Below, piece after piece: positions 7,570-15,782 of a stretch of DNA of 64,000 nucleotides. The notes beneath the pieces were generated by a model. It had not been told where the DNA came from. It worked only from the letters and a program-made list of their open reading frames with translations, and did no database searches. The position numbers were made by a program, and so were the translations under genes. Source of the stretch: Lentibacillus sediminis. GTDB lineage: Bacteria; Bacillota; Bacilli; Bacillales; Amphibacillaceae. The stretch spans positions 248,001 through 312,000 of the forward strand of contig NZ_NIXK01000005.1 of assembly GCF_002763455.1 (NCBI RefSeq). Reading direction: 5' to 3'. Every line of letters begins with the position of its first letter. Within the stretch, counting starts at the first letter, position 1.

Positions 7570-9213
7570 ATGAAAGCAATGAAGTTAATGATTAGACACG
7601 GGACTGCAAAATATGTAATTTTTGTTTTGATTGGTTTGGTTGTTGTATCCATTGAAGGGTTGTTGTTACCAGAGACCATCCGACTTGTTATTGAAGGATT
7701 AGAAAATGGAAGCTTACAAGAACTTGCATTCGGAGTAGGCTTCGGTATTGTAGGTTTCCTGATCCTTGGCCTTGGATCATATTTTTATCAATGGAGCATA
7801 GCAAAATTAATAAAGAATTTTAATGTCAGTGTGAAAACAACTGTTTATGAACACCATGTTCATAAACATCAAAAAGGTTCAGAATCTAGATCATCGGATG
7901 TACTTTCTTTTCTTCAAAATGATGTTAAATTGTTAGAGAATAATTATATTATGGCTTGGATTATATCGATTCAAACTATTGTTTTAGCAAGTGTAGCCAG
8001 TGGATATATTTTATCTGTTAATGTTACGTTAGGTTTTATCTTTATCGTTTTTGCTTTAGTCACAATGATTTTTCCGAAATTAAATCAAAAGAAAATTGAA
8101 AACAGCTCTAAAGATTGGAGTAAGGCTAACGAGGATTACACCAATGAATTAGTTGAAGATATAAAAGGTGTTGAAACAATTATTGGTTATCAACGTGAGA
8201 TAACATTTTTTGAGCGCTTAAAGCTTAGCATTACTAATGCAGAAGTTAAAAATGTTAAGATGACTTTGGCTCAAGCCTTAGCAAGTCTAACTGCCTACAT
8301 CGCATCACACATCTTAAGCTTGATCCCGGTCTTTATTGGAGGGCTATTTGTCTTTAATGGTTTACTGGAAGTGGAGGCGCTAGTAGCGGTATATATCGCT
8401 AGTGACCGCATTGCTAATCCACTATCTGTTGCTGCTGAAAATATTGACAAGTTGTCTACAACTAAGGGCATTCGTAAAAAACTCTCGATAATAGAAGAGG
8501 AAAACAACGCATTTAAACAAAACGATAATCATTCTCTTGAAAGTATACTTCCCTTCGAAATTCGAGATGGTATCGTACAATTTGATAATAATTTAATATT
8601 AGATAGATTCGATCTGGAGATCAATGCTGGAGAGAAGCTGCTGTTACTTGGTGAGTCTGGATCTGGTAAAACTACTATTTTGAATTTAATTCAGCAAAAT
8701 ATTTCCTTAACAGAGGGACAGATAACATATGGAGGGGAAATTGAGCGAAGTACACGCGCTGTTAATCGAAATATTAGTTATATACGTCAAACGCCCATGA
8801 TATTTAATGAGACTTTAGAGTTCAATATCACGTTAGGTGAAGACTTTGAACCAGAAGAACTATATCAATCAATTAAGGCTGCGGGCTTGTCATCTGCCGT
8901 TAAAGAAAGGGGTCTTGACTTTATCGTCGGAGAAAATGGTCAAAACCTTTCGGGAGGTCAGAATCAGAGAGTAGAAATCGCACGTGCGATCTTAAGAAAA
9001 CGTGAGTTGTTAATTGCGGATGAAGTGACTGCAGCGCTTGATAAAGAAACTGCCCAGGGCATTCATAATACGCTCTTCAGCTTACCTCAAGCTATTATTG
9101 AAGTTAGCCACCATGTTAAGGAAGAGAATTTTGCTGATTATGACCGTGTGTACAAAATTGAAAACAAAAAGTTAAACTCAAAAATATACACAAGAGAGTT
9201 CGCGACTGATTAA
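7570..9213 (+). CDS. ABC transporter (TMD-NBD fusion), lanthipeptide exporter LanT
   Basis: About 547 residues: an N-terminal six-helix membrane domain (about 1-305), then a nucleotide-binding domain with Walker A GESGSGKTT (about 359-367), Q-loop SYIRQTP, signature LSGGQNQR (about 460), Walker B LLIADE and H-loop EVSHH. There is no N-terminal C39 peptidase domain, so it exports but should not cleave the leader; this is usual for class III clusters. The start is uncertain: TTG at 7561 overlaps the LanKC stop, ATG is at 7570 and another ATG at 7579. Coupled translation with LanKC is likely. A terminator follows, making lanA-lanKC-lanT one operon. Confidence 0.9.
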   Translation: MKAMKLMIRHGTAKYVIFVLIGLVVVSIEGLLLPETIRLVIEGLENGSLQELAFGVGFGIVGFLILGLGSYFYQWSIAKLIKNFNVSVKTTVYEHHVHKHQKGSESRSSDVLSFLQNDVKLLENNYIMAWIISIQTIVLASVASGYILSVNVTLGFIFIVFALVTMIFPKLNQKKIENSSKDWSKANEDYTNELVEDIKGVETIIGYQREITFFERLKLSITNAEVKNVKMTLAQALASLTAYIASHILSLIPVFIGGLFVFNGLLEVEALVAVYIASDRIANPLSVAAENIDKLSTTKGIRKKLSIIEEENNAFKQNDNHSLESILPFEIRDGIVQFDNNLILDRFDLEINAGEKLLLLGESGSGKTTILNLIQQNISLTEGQITYGGEIERSTRAVNRNISYIRQTPMIFNETLEFNITLGEDFEPEELYQSIKAAGLSSAVKERGLDFIVGENGQNLSGGQNQRVEIARAILRKRELLIADEVTAALDKETAQGIHNTLFSLPQAIIEVSHHVKEENFADYDRVYKIENKKLNSKIYTREFATD

Positions 9214-9264
9214 TGGATACTGTTTGCAGCGAGACATTAGTATCTCTGGAATAAGAACTGAAGT

Positions 9265-9297
9265 AGGGGACATGGGGTGATTTGTCCCTTTTTTTTA
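9265..9297 (+). terminator. Terminator ending the lanthipeptide operon
   Basis: GGGGACA pairs with TGTCCCT across TGGGGTGATT, followed by an eight-T run. It is similar in sequence to the terminator at 3634. Confidence 0.85.
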
Positions 9298-9325
9298 TAA
9301 AGAAAAAATCATCGGAGGACGTTAA

Positions 9326-10144
9326 ATGACGCTCATTAATGCTGATTTTCAAGGACTACATGTCAATACTATAGGTGAAGGAGAACCCATTGTTTTTCTG
9401 CACGGCGGGCCTGGAAGCGAACAGCAATTTTTTCTACCTCATGTTCTGCCCCTATCTCAACAGTTTAGGCTGGTTTTTTATGACCAAAGAGGCAGCGGGA
9501 AATCAGACCCCTCCATAGACAACCAATATTCGATGGAAGATGAAGTAAACACGTTGGAATTAGTACGGAAAGAATTAAATCTGGAAAAAATGAACCTGTT
9601 CGGGGAGTCATGGGGTTCTATGCTGGCTCTCTTATATGCGACTGCTTACCCGGAAAGGGTGAATAAGATTCTTCTGACTGCTGCAATAGGTGTTACGGCG
9701 GAAGGGTTTAAAACCTTTGGAGCAGAATTAGAAAAAAGACTGTCAGAAAAAGATAAAACAAAACTCGCCAATTTAGAGGAGGGTCTTAAAAGGGGAGAAG
9801 TATCAATGGAAGAGGTTTTATCCATTCTTGACAGATACTATGTTTACTCAGAGGAAGCCTTAAAGCAAAAAGCAAATACAACCATTGACCCAATCGTTAA
9901 TGATGCGATTGGAAGAGACATCTTGGAATATTATGACGTAACCGATAGAATAGATGCCATTCACCATATCCCTATCTTAGTTGCACAAGGCAGCTACGAC
10001 ATTTTACCTCCCAAATTAATAGACAAATTATTGCTGGAGCATATCCCTTATGCAAAGTTAATAGAAATAGAGAATTGCGGGCATTGGACCGTTGTGGAAA
10101 AGCCGGATGAAATGAATAGAATTGCTTTTAATTTTTTCGAGTAA
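9326..10144 (+). CDS. Alpha/beta hydrolase, proline iminopeptidase-like (peptidase S33 family)
   Basis: The 272-residue protein has the signature of the S33 aminopeptidase branch: HGGPGSEQQ (oxyanion region, 26-34), YDQRGSGKS (52-60), the nucleophile elbow GESWGS with S95, D225 in GSYDILPP and H253 in CGHWTVV. It has no signal peptide, so it is cytoplasmic. A GGAGGAC ribosome site precedes the ATG. It sits directly after the terminator of the lanthipeptide operon. The family includes enzymes that remove N-terminal Pro and also unrelated esterases, so the substrate cannot be read. Trimming of the lanthipeptide leader is an attractive guess only. Confidence 0.8.
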   Translation: MTLINADFQGLHVNTIGEGEPIVFLHGGPGSEQQFFLPHVLPLSQQFRLVFYDQRGSGKSDPSIDNQYSMEDEVNTLELVRKELNLEKMNLFGESWGSMLALLYATAYPERVNKILLTAAIGVTAEGFKTFGAELEKRLSEKDKTKLANLEEGLKRGEVSMEEVLSILDRYYVYSEEALKQKANTTIDPIVNDAIGRDILEYYDVTDRIDAIHHIPILVAQGSYDILPPKLIDKLLLEHIPYAKLIEIENCGHWTVVEKPDEMNRIAFNFFE

Positions 10145-10217
10145 CAGGTGCTGTTAAATTTGGAAAAGCTGTTCTTTAAATCCTCTTCTCGCCATAAAAA
10201 TAAGGTGAGGTGGAGGA

Positions 10218-11261
10218 ATGACAAAGCAGCAGATTTCTATATTACTTTTAGCCGCAACCTATGTCGGAACGGTCGTTGGGGCAGGGTTTTCATCAGGGAA
10301 GGAAATTGTCACGTTTTTTAGTGTCCATGGTGCTTTAGGGACCATCGGCATTGCAATCAGCGGAATTTTGTTTATTGTGGTCGGGATTAAGATGATGATT
10401 ATTTCCTCCCGCATACAGGCCTATTCGTATCAGCAATTAAACGAGTATTTATTCGGCAGGAAGGTCGGCAAAATCGTCAACCTCTTCATTTTTGTCGTGG
10501 TTATTTGCGTCACTTCTGTCATGCTATCAGGGGCGGGCGCTGTGTTTCAGGAACAGCTCGGCCTTCCCTTCCAGATGGGGATTATCGCCACACTCATCTT
10601 CTGTTACATCGTTGTATTGAAAGGGCTAAAAGGTATTTTTGCCATCAACTCCTATATCGTACCATTGATGATTTTGTTTGGGATATTTGTGGCGGCTTCT
10701 ATCATCAGCCAGCATCCACATGAACTGATCGGACAAGTTCTTCCTACAAAGCTTCCGGAAAGCATGTCCTGGGTTGGTTCTCCATTCGCCTATGCTGCAT
10801 TCAATTTGATGACGGCTCAAGTCGTGCTCGTGCCACTGGGAAAAGAAATCCGGGATGAACATGTTCTTAAATGGGGCGGTTTTTGGGGCGGATTGGCTCT
10901 CACTTTTATATTGCTGGCCATTCATCTTTCATTATCTTTTTTCCCGGAAACATTTCGGCACGATATTCCGATGGCTGAGATCATCAGACATTTTGGCATG
11001 GTCATTCATATCTTGTACGTATTCGTGATTTATGGGGAGATATTCAACACAGTTGTTGGAAACATTTTCGGGGTTTCACGCCAGATGAAGGCAGCACTTG
11101 GTCTTTCTTTTCGCACGAATGTTTGGATCATTCTGTTCGTGATCTTTGTCATAAGTCAGGCAGGGTATGGCACGCTGCTTTCAGTATTGTACCCGCTGTT
11201 CGGTTATATGGGGTTGGTCTTCCTGTTCTTTTTACTGTTTAAGAAAACGCCGGAAAGATAA
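10218..11261 (+). CDS. YkvI-type multi-pass membrane transporter
   Basis: A 347-residue membrane protein with about 10 hydrophobic helices, matching the YkvI family of the APC/SSS-like fold: the first helix carries YVGTVVGAGFSSGKEIVTFF, the substrate/ion-site type motif of this family. A later conserved part reads VVLVPLGKEIRD. The substrate is unknown. The ribosome site GAGGTGGAGGA is strong. The gene is followed after 20 bases by the TerC-like gene in the same direction, so the two are probably co-transcribed. Confidence 0.75.
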   Translation: MTKQQISILLLAATYVGTVVGAGFSSGKEIVTFFSVHGALGTIGIAISGILFIVVGIKMMIISSRIQAYSYQQLNEYLFGRKVGKIVNLFIFVVVICVTSVMLSGAGAVFQEQLGLPFQMGIIATLIFCYIVVLKGLKGIFAINSYIVPLMILFGIFVAASIISQHPHELIGQVLPTKLPESMSWVGSPFAYAAFNLMTAQVVLVPLGKEIRDEHVLKWGGFWGGLALTFILLAIHLSLSFFPETFRHDIPMAEIIRHFGMVIHILYVFVIYGEIFNTVVGNIFGVSRQMKAALGLSFRTNVWIILFVIFVISQAGYGTLLSVLYPLFGYMGLVFLFFLLFKKTPER

Positions 11262-11281
11262 CTCCTCAGGGGGGAATTCAT

Positions 11282-11944
11282 TTGGAATGGATAGAGATTT
11301 TGACCAAAATTCTCGTGATCAATTTAATTTTAAGCGGAGATAATGCGGTCGTCATCGCTATGGCAAGCAGAAACCTTCCGGAACATTTGCAGAAAAAGGC
11401 AATTCGCTGGGGAACGCTCGGAGGGATTACTTTACGAATTCTGTTTACGTTTCTGATGGTTTTTCTCTTAAATTTGCCGTTAATTCAACTCATTGGCGGT
11501 ATCCTGCTTCTGCTTGTTTCCTATAAATTGCTGGTGGACAAGCATGAGGAAAAAAAGATAAAGGTCGGGAATTCCCTGCTGGATGCTGTTATGATCATTA
11601 TTCTCGCTGATTTGATTATGAGTTTGGACAATGTGCTCGCCATTGCAGCAATTGCCAACAATGATTTGTTTCTTATCATGATTGGCATTACCCTCAGCAT
11701 CCCTATCATCCTCATTGCAAGCCAATTTATGATGAGACTCATGCAAAAATATGCAATCATTATTTATATCGGCGCCGGACTGCTTGCCTGGACAGCAGGA
11801 GATATGATGCTAAAAGAACCACCCGTACGTCAGTTCTTTGAAACAAATGGAGTGTCTGAGTTGCTGTTTTTAACTGGGGTTACGGTGATTATCATGGTGT
11901 TGGGATGGATTAGACGGAAGCAATTGGAGCTTCATCGGCTTTGA
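11282..11944 (+). CDS. TerC-family integral membrane protein (YjbE-like)
   Basis: The 220-residue protein has seven predicted helices and the two acidic signatures of TerC proteins, NLILSGDNAVVIAMA (about 14-28) and ADLIMSLDNVLAIAA (about 108-122). The two Asp-Asn motifs are the proposed metal-binding sites. Relatives in B. subtilis (YceF, YkoY) are implicated in manganese export and metalation of secreted enzymes; for this member the metal is an inference. The start is TTG at 11282, 7 bases after AGGGGGG. No yybP-ykoY riboswitch was seen upstream. Confidence 0.85.
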   Translation: MEWIEILTKILVINLILSGDNAVVIAMASRNLPEHLQKKAIRWGTLGGITLRILFTFLMVFLLNLPLIQLIGGILLLLVSYKLLVDKHEEKKIKVGNSLLDAVMIIILADLIMSLDNVLAIAAIANNDLFLIMIGITLSIPIILIASQFMMRLMQKYAIIIYIGAGLLAWTAGDMMLKEPPVRQFFETNGVSELLFLTGVTVIIMVLGWIRRKQLELHRL

Positions 11945-12067
11945 TTGCATCCCCATCCTCTAGTAAGAGGGTGAACAACACTTTACCACCCCAACTATTT
12001 CTTGTTCTTTTTCCTCTTCTCCCATCATAAGTACTAAAAAGGGACAAGTTAAAGGGGTGGGTTTGCG

Positions 12068-12334
12068 TTGAGTTCTGCGATTGTGATTTCGGTGATGATT
12101 GCGCTTGTTGTTGTGTTGCTCGTCATTGGGGCGCCGTCCAAGCCGATGCGATTTATTGGGCAGTCTGCGGTGAAACTGGGGATCGGCATCCTGTTTTTAT
12201 TCTTTTTAAATGTATTTGGCGGCGCGATTGGGCTGCATATTCCGATTAACTTCTTCACTGTTGTGGTGGCGGGATTTTTAGGTGTATTTGGGGTAGCTTC
12301 TCTTTCTGCCATTCATTTGTTTTTGCTGCCATAA
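12068..12334 (+). CDS. bofA: Pro-sigma-K processing inhibitor BofA
   Basis: BofA holds the SpoIVFB intramembrane protease inactive in the outer forespore membrane until the engulfment checkpoint. The 88-residue protein has two or three membrane segments and the family's C-terminal block LHIPINFFTVVVAGFLGVFG followed by the SAIHLFLLP end. The start is TTG with AGGGGTGGG upstream. In B. subtilis it follows yaaL directly; here 8.4 kb of accessory DNA separates the two, so bofA must have its own promoter. Confidence 0.9.
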   Translation: MSSAIVISVMIALVVVLLVIGAPSKPMRFIGQSAVKLGIGILFLFFLNVFGGAIGLHIPINFFTVVVAGFLGVFGVASLSAIHLFLLP

Positions 12335-12340
12335 ACCAAA

Positions 12341-12371
12341 AACAAGCCGTCTGTCGTGGACGGCTTGTTTT
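12341..12371. terminator. Bidirectional terminator between bofA and the HD gene
   Basis: AACAAGCCGTC and GACGGCTTGTT form an 11-bp stem with a 7-base loop. T-rich tracts lie on both sides, serving bofA (+) and the converging HD-domain gene (-). Confidence 0.85.
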
Positions 12372-13009
12372 CATTTTATCTCCCTGTAAAACTGCTTCAG
12401 GAAATCCTCCATGAATTGGTGGCGTGCTTCCGCTAATTCATAACCTTTTCCTGTATTCATCAAATCCTTCAATTTCAGCAGCTTCTCATAAAAATGGTGA
12501 ATGGCTGTGGATTCGCCGTTGCGATATTCCTCCACGGTCATCTCCTCCCGCACTGGCAACTGCGGATTATGGATGGCTTGTCCTTTCTTGCCGGAATAGA
12601 CGAAGCAGCGGGCAATGCCAACAGCGCCGATCGCATCAAGCCTGTCCGCATCCTGGACAATTTTCCCTTCCAGCGTTTCCATGGCTTGTGAGTTTCCGCC
12701 CTTGAAGGACATGGTCTGGATGATGGAAAGAATATGCTCCCTGTCCGCCTGGCTCACCTCCTGTTGCGTGAGCCAATCGCTGATAAAACGCAATCCCTCT
12801 TCCTCGCTGGCGACGACTTTATCATCGGCCAGGTCATGCAGCAAGGCAGCGAGGGTTACAATGAATGTATCTGCTTTCTCATCAGCCGTGATTTCCCTGG
12901 CATTTTTGACGACCCGTTCAATGTGATACCAGTCATGACCGGATTTCTCTTCCTGCAGTTTTTCGTGGACCATTGATTCAGTCTTTGTGATTATGTTTTG
13001 CTTGTCCAT
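12371..13009 (-). CDS. HD-domain phosphohydrolase (YpgQ/YedJ-like)
   Basis: The 212-residue metal-dependent phosphohydrolase has the HD signature: H25 in SGHDWYHIERV, H58-D59 in LLHDLADD and a later Asp in VQDADRLDAIGAVGIAR. The spacing HxxxH...HD...D and the length fit the YpgQ/YedJ subfamily, whose characterised members hydrolyse (deoxy)nucleoside triphosphates. It is probably a cytoplasmic housekeeping enzyme. The gene stands alone on the minus strand. Confidence 0.85.
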   Translation of the reverse strand: MDKQNIITKTESMVHEKLQEEKSGHDWYHIERVVKNAREITADEKADTFIVTLAALLHDLADDKVVASEEEGLRFISDWLTQQEVSQADREHILSIIQTMSFKGGNSQAMETLEGKIVQDADRLDAIGAVGIARCFVYSGKKGQAIHNPQLPVREEMTVEEYRNGESTAIHHFYEKLLKLKDLMNTGKGYELAEARHQFMEDFLKQFYREIK

Positions 13010-13162
13010 TCAAATGTTCCTCCCATTTTAACTCCTTCCTATTCTTACGTTGTTCTTCCTAACTGGTTTCGTCTCATTTGAATTTTGCGCCCGCTAATCT
13101 AATCGTGTCATTACTATATCAAGAAGAATAGACTCCCATCAAATCCACGGACGCTATTTAAT

Positions 13163-13909
13163 TCACTTCGCTTCACTAATATTAATTAATTCAGGAATGG
13201 TCACAAATTCCATGCCTGCTGCCTGCAGACGCGGAATAATCACATCTAAAGCATCTACGGTATCTGTTAAATCCGCTGTCTCATCCCCGCCATCATGCAT
13301 GAGGATGATGGAACCCGGCGCGGTATTCGCTAAAACGGTGTTGGTAATCGCGTCAGTGCCCAATTCCATCCAATCCAGAGAATCAACGTTCCAGAGAATC
13401 ACCGCATTGCCCATATCTCCCAGTAATTCGACAATCTCCCGGTTTAAAAAGCCGTAAGGAGGCCGGAATAATCGGGGGCGGAATCCCAATATTTGCTCAA
13501 TTGTTTCCTCCGTTGCTGTTACTTCCCAATGCACTCTTTCCAAAGATTCTTCTGTTAAATTAGGGTGCCAATACGTATGATTCCCGATGGCATGCCCTTC
13601 TGCTTGAATTCTCCTGACAATATCTGGTCGTTCCGCTGCTCTTGCGCCCATCAGGAAAAACGTAGCATTCACTTGATAGTTATTAAGAACATCCAGCACT
13701 TGCGGGGTAAAGCGGATATCCGGACCATCATCAAACGTTAAAGCTACCCTATTGTCATAAGTTGAACCGCTTAAAACAACAATGTTGGGGTACTCACGCT
13801 GTAAGACCGAATGTGCAACTAAATCAGGCTGCCTGCTAATACTTTCTGATCCTCTTTGTCTGTAGGAGCCATTCCAATGCCGCCAAGAATCACCATAACG
13901 AAAGTACAT
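13163..13909 (-). CDS. Polysaccharide deacetylase (NodB domain, carbohydrate esterase 4)
   Basis: The 248-residue protein carries all CE4 motifs: TFDDGPD with catalytic base D60 and metal ligand D61, HTYWHP with metal ligands H111 and H115, RPPYG at 149-153, WNVDSLDW at 173-180 and the LMHDGG catalytic His205. CE4 enzymes remove N-acetyl groups from peptidoglycan or chitin-like polymers. There is no signal peptide or membrane anchor, which is unusual for a wall enzyme. It may act in the mother cell on spore peptidoglycan or be released by lysis. Its neighbour is the CwlJ-type gene, also on the minus strand. Confidence 0.9.
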   Translation of the reverse strand: MYFRYGDSWRHWNGSYRQRGSESISRQPDLVAHSVLQREYPNIVVLSGSTYDNRVALTFDDGPDIRFTPQVLDVLNNYQVNATFFLMGARAAERPDIVRRIQAEGHAIGNHTYWHPNLTEESLERVHWEVTATEETIEQILGFRPRLFRPPYGFLNREIVELLGDMGNAVILWNVDSLDWMELGTDAITNTVLANTAPGSIILMHDGGDETADLTDTVDALDVIIPRLQAAGMEFVTIPELINISEAK

Positions 13910-14033
13910 ATTTAACCTCCATATTTACCTATATCTTTTATTTATATGAAGGTTATGGTTAGGGAGTTACACAAACATCTTATCCCATAAAATACGTGCG
14001 GTCGGGTTTATCGAACGCACGTATGACAATAAA

Positions 14034-14465
14034 TTAATAAACACTCGGACATGTTCCGGCTTCCGGTTCATAATAACAATGATTTTTATACTGACCGGTA
14101 AAAGGTTGACCGTACCATGTTGGAGGGCATGGAGCATATGGGTTAAAATACCAAAGCGCATATTTCGCCGGGTGTTGTCTCCAATAATTCAAATTCTTTC
14201 TCGCTAATTTTTTCTCAACCTCTCTCGCTCTTCTATAAAATAGGCTGCCTTTTTGAACAGCTTCAAACGAATAGTTTCCTCCTTGTACTTGAAAAATGAC
14301 ATCGCGAATTGCTCTTACATCCCTGAAATCTAAACAATCCGCTACCGCCCGATTAACAATGACATTTCCCACATACATCATTCCTTGTTTTCCTTCACCC
14401 ACGGCTTCCGCTCGCATCATCCTTGCCATTAAATCTACATCTGAATCCGTGTATGCTACTCTCAT
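14034..14465 (-). CDS. cwlJ: Cell wall hydrolase, CwlJ/SleB family (spore cortex lysis)
   Basis: The 143-residue hydrolase_2 domain protein starts MRVAYTDSDVDLMARMMRAE, with the catalytic Glu20 in RAEAVGEGKQGM and the conserved VGNVIVNRA. It ends with Tyr- and Pro-rich sequence (YFNPYAPCPPTWYGQPFTGQ) typical of CwlJ. CwlJ degrades spore cortex during germination and needs GerQ. I chose the ATG at 14465 because GGGGTGATAAA precedes it; the open frame extends upstream to 14543 without a ribosome site. No signal peptide, as expected for CwlJ made in the mother cell. Confidence 0.88.
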   Translation of the reverse strand: MRVAYTDSDVDLMARMMRAEAVGEGKQGMMYVGNVIVNRAVADCLDFRDVRAIRDVIFQVQGGNYSFEAVQKGSLFYRRAREVEKKLARKNLNYWRQHPAKYALWYFNPYAPCPPTWYGQPFTGQYKNHCYYEPEAGTCPSVY

Positions 14466-14528
14466 TTTATCACCCCAAAAATAGTTTATGAATTTTCCTG
14501 TGTTGCCTTGCATGTTATCGTGAAATTT

Positions 14529-14561
14529 AAAGGCAGAACCCATAAAAGGACCTGCCTTTTT
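14529..14561 (-). terminator. Hairpin between the P-loop NTPase gene and cwlJ
   Basis: AAAGGCAG pairs with CTGCCTTT; on the minus strand it is followed by a TTTAAATTT tract. It lies just downstream of the gene at 14573-15613. Confidence 0.6.
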
Positions 14562-14572
14562 GCTGACTATGG

Positions 14573-15613
14573 CTATATTCGCGCCATCAAATCTTTGGTG
14601 ATTTTGATTACTTGCATCTCATCAAATGTATAATGATCTTCTATGATTTCCAGAGAGTTTCCAGCAGATTTTAAGTGCTTTACTCCTTTTTTCATATAAG
14701 CTTTATAATCACCATTGATCCGATTTATCTCACTTGCATATCTTTCATCTGTTCCGGGAGTGACCAGCTCTTCATAAAGGTCAACTATTGATTCTGAGTC
14801 ACTGTCTGGAAAAAACTCATGCGGGTCTGTGCTGTCAAACATGCAAAAATCCAGATCCCTTACGATCAGCATATCGATACTCCCGGGGTGGAAGCTGCAA
14901 TGGTAAAGTTCAATATCGAAGCCATGCTGCTTCGATGCCTCGCCGATCTTTTTCATGAAGGTGGATTTGCCGGTTCCTGCTCTGCCTTTTACATGATAAA
15001 CAGTTGAAAAGTCTTCTTTGAGATACGGGATTTCATTAACAACGCCCTCAGAAGTATTTGTGCCGAATAAGCGGTGGGATTCATGTGCTGTCCGCTCAAC
15101 TTTCGGAACACCTGTAAGCAGATTGGAAATGAATGTTGCTGTGAGCGTATCCGCTTTGTCAAAATCCATTTCTGCGATATAAATATCCTCCAGGTCATCA
15201 TGGATGCGAAGTCCTGTTGCAAAAGCACTGTATGCTGCTTGTTGTTCACCCAGATAATTATTTCTTGCTTCCAGGAAATCGTCTGTTAGGTATAAGGAAT
15301 CCGTCACGTACTGGCTTAGATCGAATTTTTCTGAGGTGTCCCTGGTCTGAGCCGTTTCCGTAATAATAGCAACAGATTTTTCCCGTAGGATAAACCCATC
15401 CAGATAATCATATCCATGGGGGCTTAATAGAATTTCTATCTGGTAATTCTTTTCAAGGTTGCTGATTAGTTGTTGCAATACCGCCGTTTTCAATTTTTCG
15501 GATGGATGTTCCAATGTAATAACTTTCTCCACTCCATTTAAATTGGAAGGGAAATAATTAGTAAGTCCTTCAGCAGTATTCCCACGCACATAATACCTTT
15601 GATTATTAGCCAA
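14573..15613 (-). CDS. P-loop NTPase of unknown function (PRK06851-like)
   Basis: The 346-residue cytoplasmic protein has a Walker A motif GRAGTGKST at about 210-218, followed by FMKKIGEA. A Walker B-like segment IDMLIVRDLDFCMFD lies at about 243-257. The N-terminal half has a second alpha/beta unit beginning with GVEKVITLEHPS. The overall pattern matches a Bacillaceae family of putative nucleotide kinases/ATPases with no known substrate. The long monocistronic gene is flanked by hairpins on both sides. Confidence 0.65.
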   Translation of the reverse strand: MANNQRYYVRGNTAEGLTNYFPSNLNGVEKVITLEHPSEKLKTAVLQQLISNLEKNYQIEILLSPHGYDYLDGFILREKSVAIITETAQTRDTSEKFDLSQYVTDSLYLTDDFLEARNNYLGEQQAAYSAFATGLRIHDDLEDIYIAEMDFDKADTLTATFISNLLTGVPKVERTAHESHRLFGTNTSEGVVNEIPYLKEDFSTVYHVKGRAGTGKSTFMKKIGEASKQHGFDIELYHCSFHPGSIDMLIVRDLDFCMFDSTDPHEFFPDSDSESIVDLYEELVTPGTDERYASEINRINGDYKAYMKKGVKHLKSAGNSLEIIEDHYTFDEMQVIKITKDLMARI

Positions 15614-15687
15614 GGAGACACATCCTTTTGGTTATTTGACTTTGGTATTATATGAACAGTAGCCTAGATATGTGTTTTTAACAAATT

Positions 15688-15729
15688 AAAGGAATCCGCT
15701 TTGGAAAAATGACCAAAACGGATTCCTTT
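15688..15729 (-). terminator. Terminator after the haloperoxidase-like gene
   Basis: AAAGGAATCCG and CGGATTCCTTT form an 11-bp stem with an 18-base loop between two minus-strand genes. A T-rich stretch follows on the minus strand. Confidence 0.7.
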
Positions 15730-15782
15730 CTGACAGATGTAAGTTTTTTAAAGGAGTTGATCATAGCTCAGGCTTTTCACCA

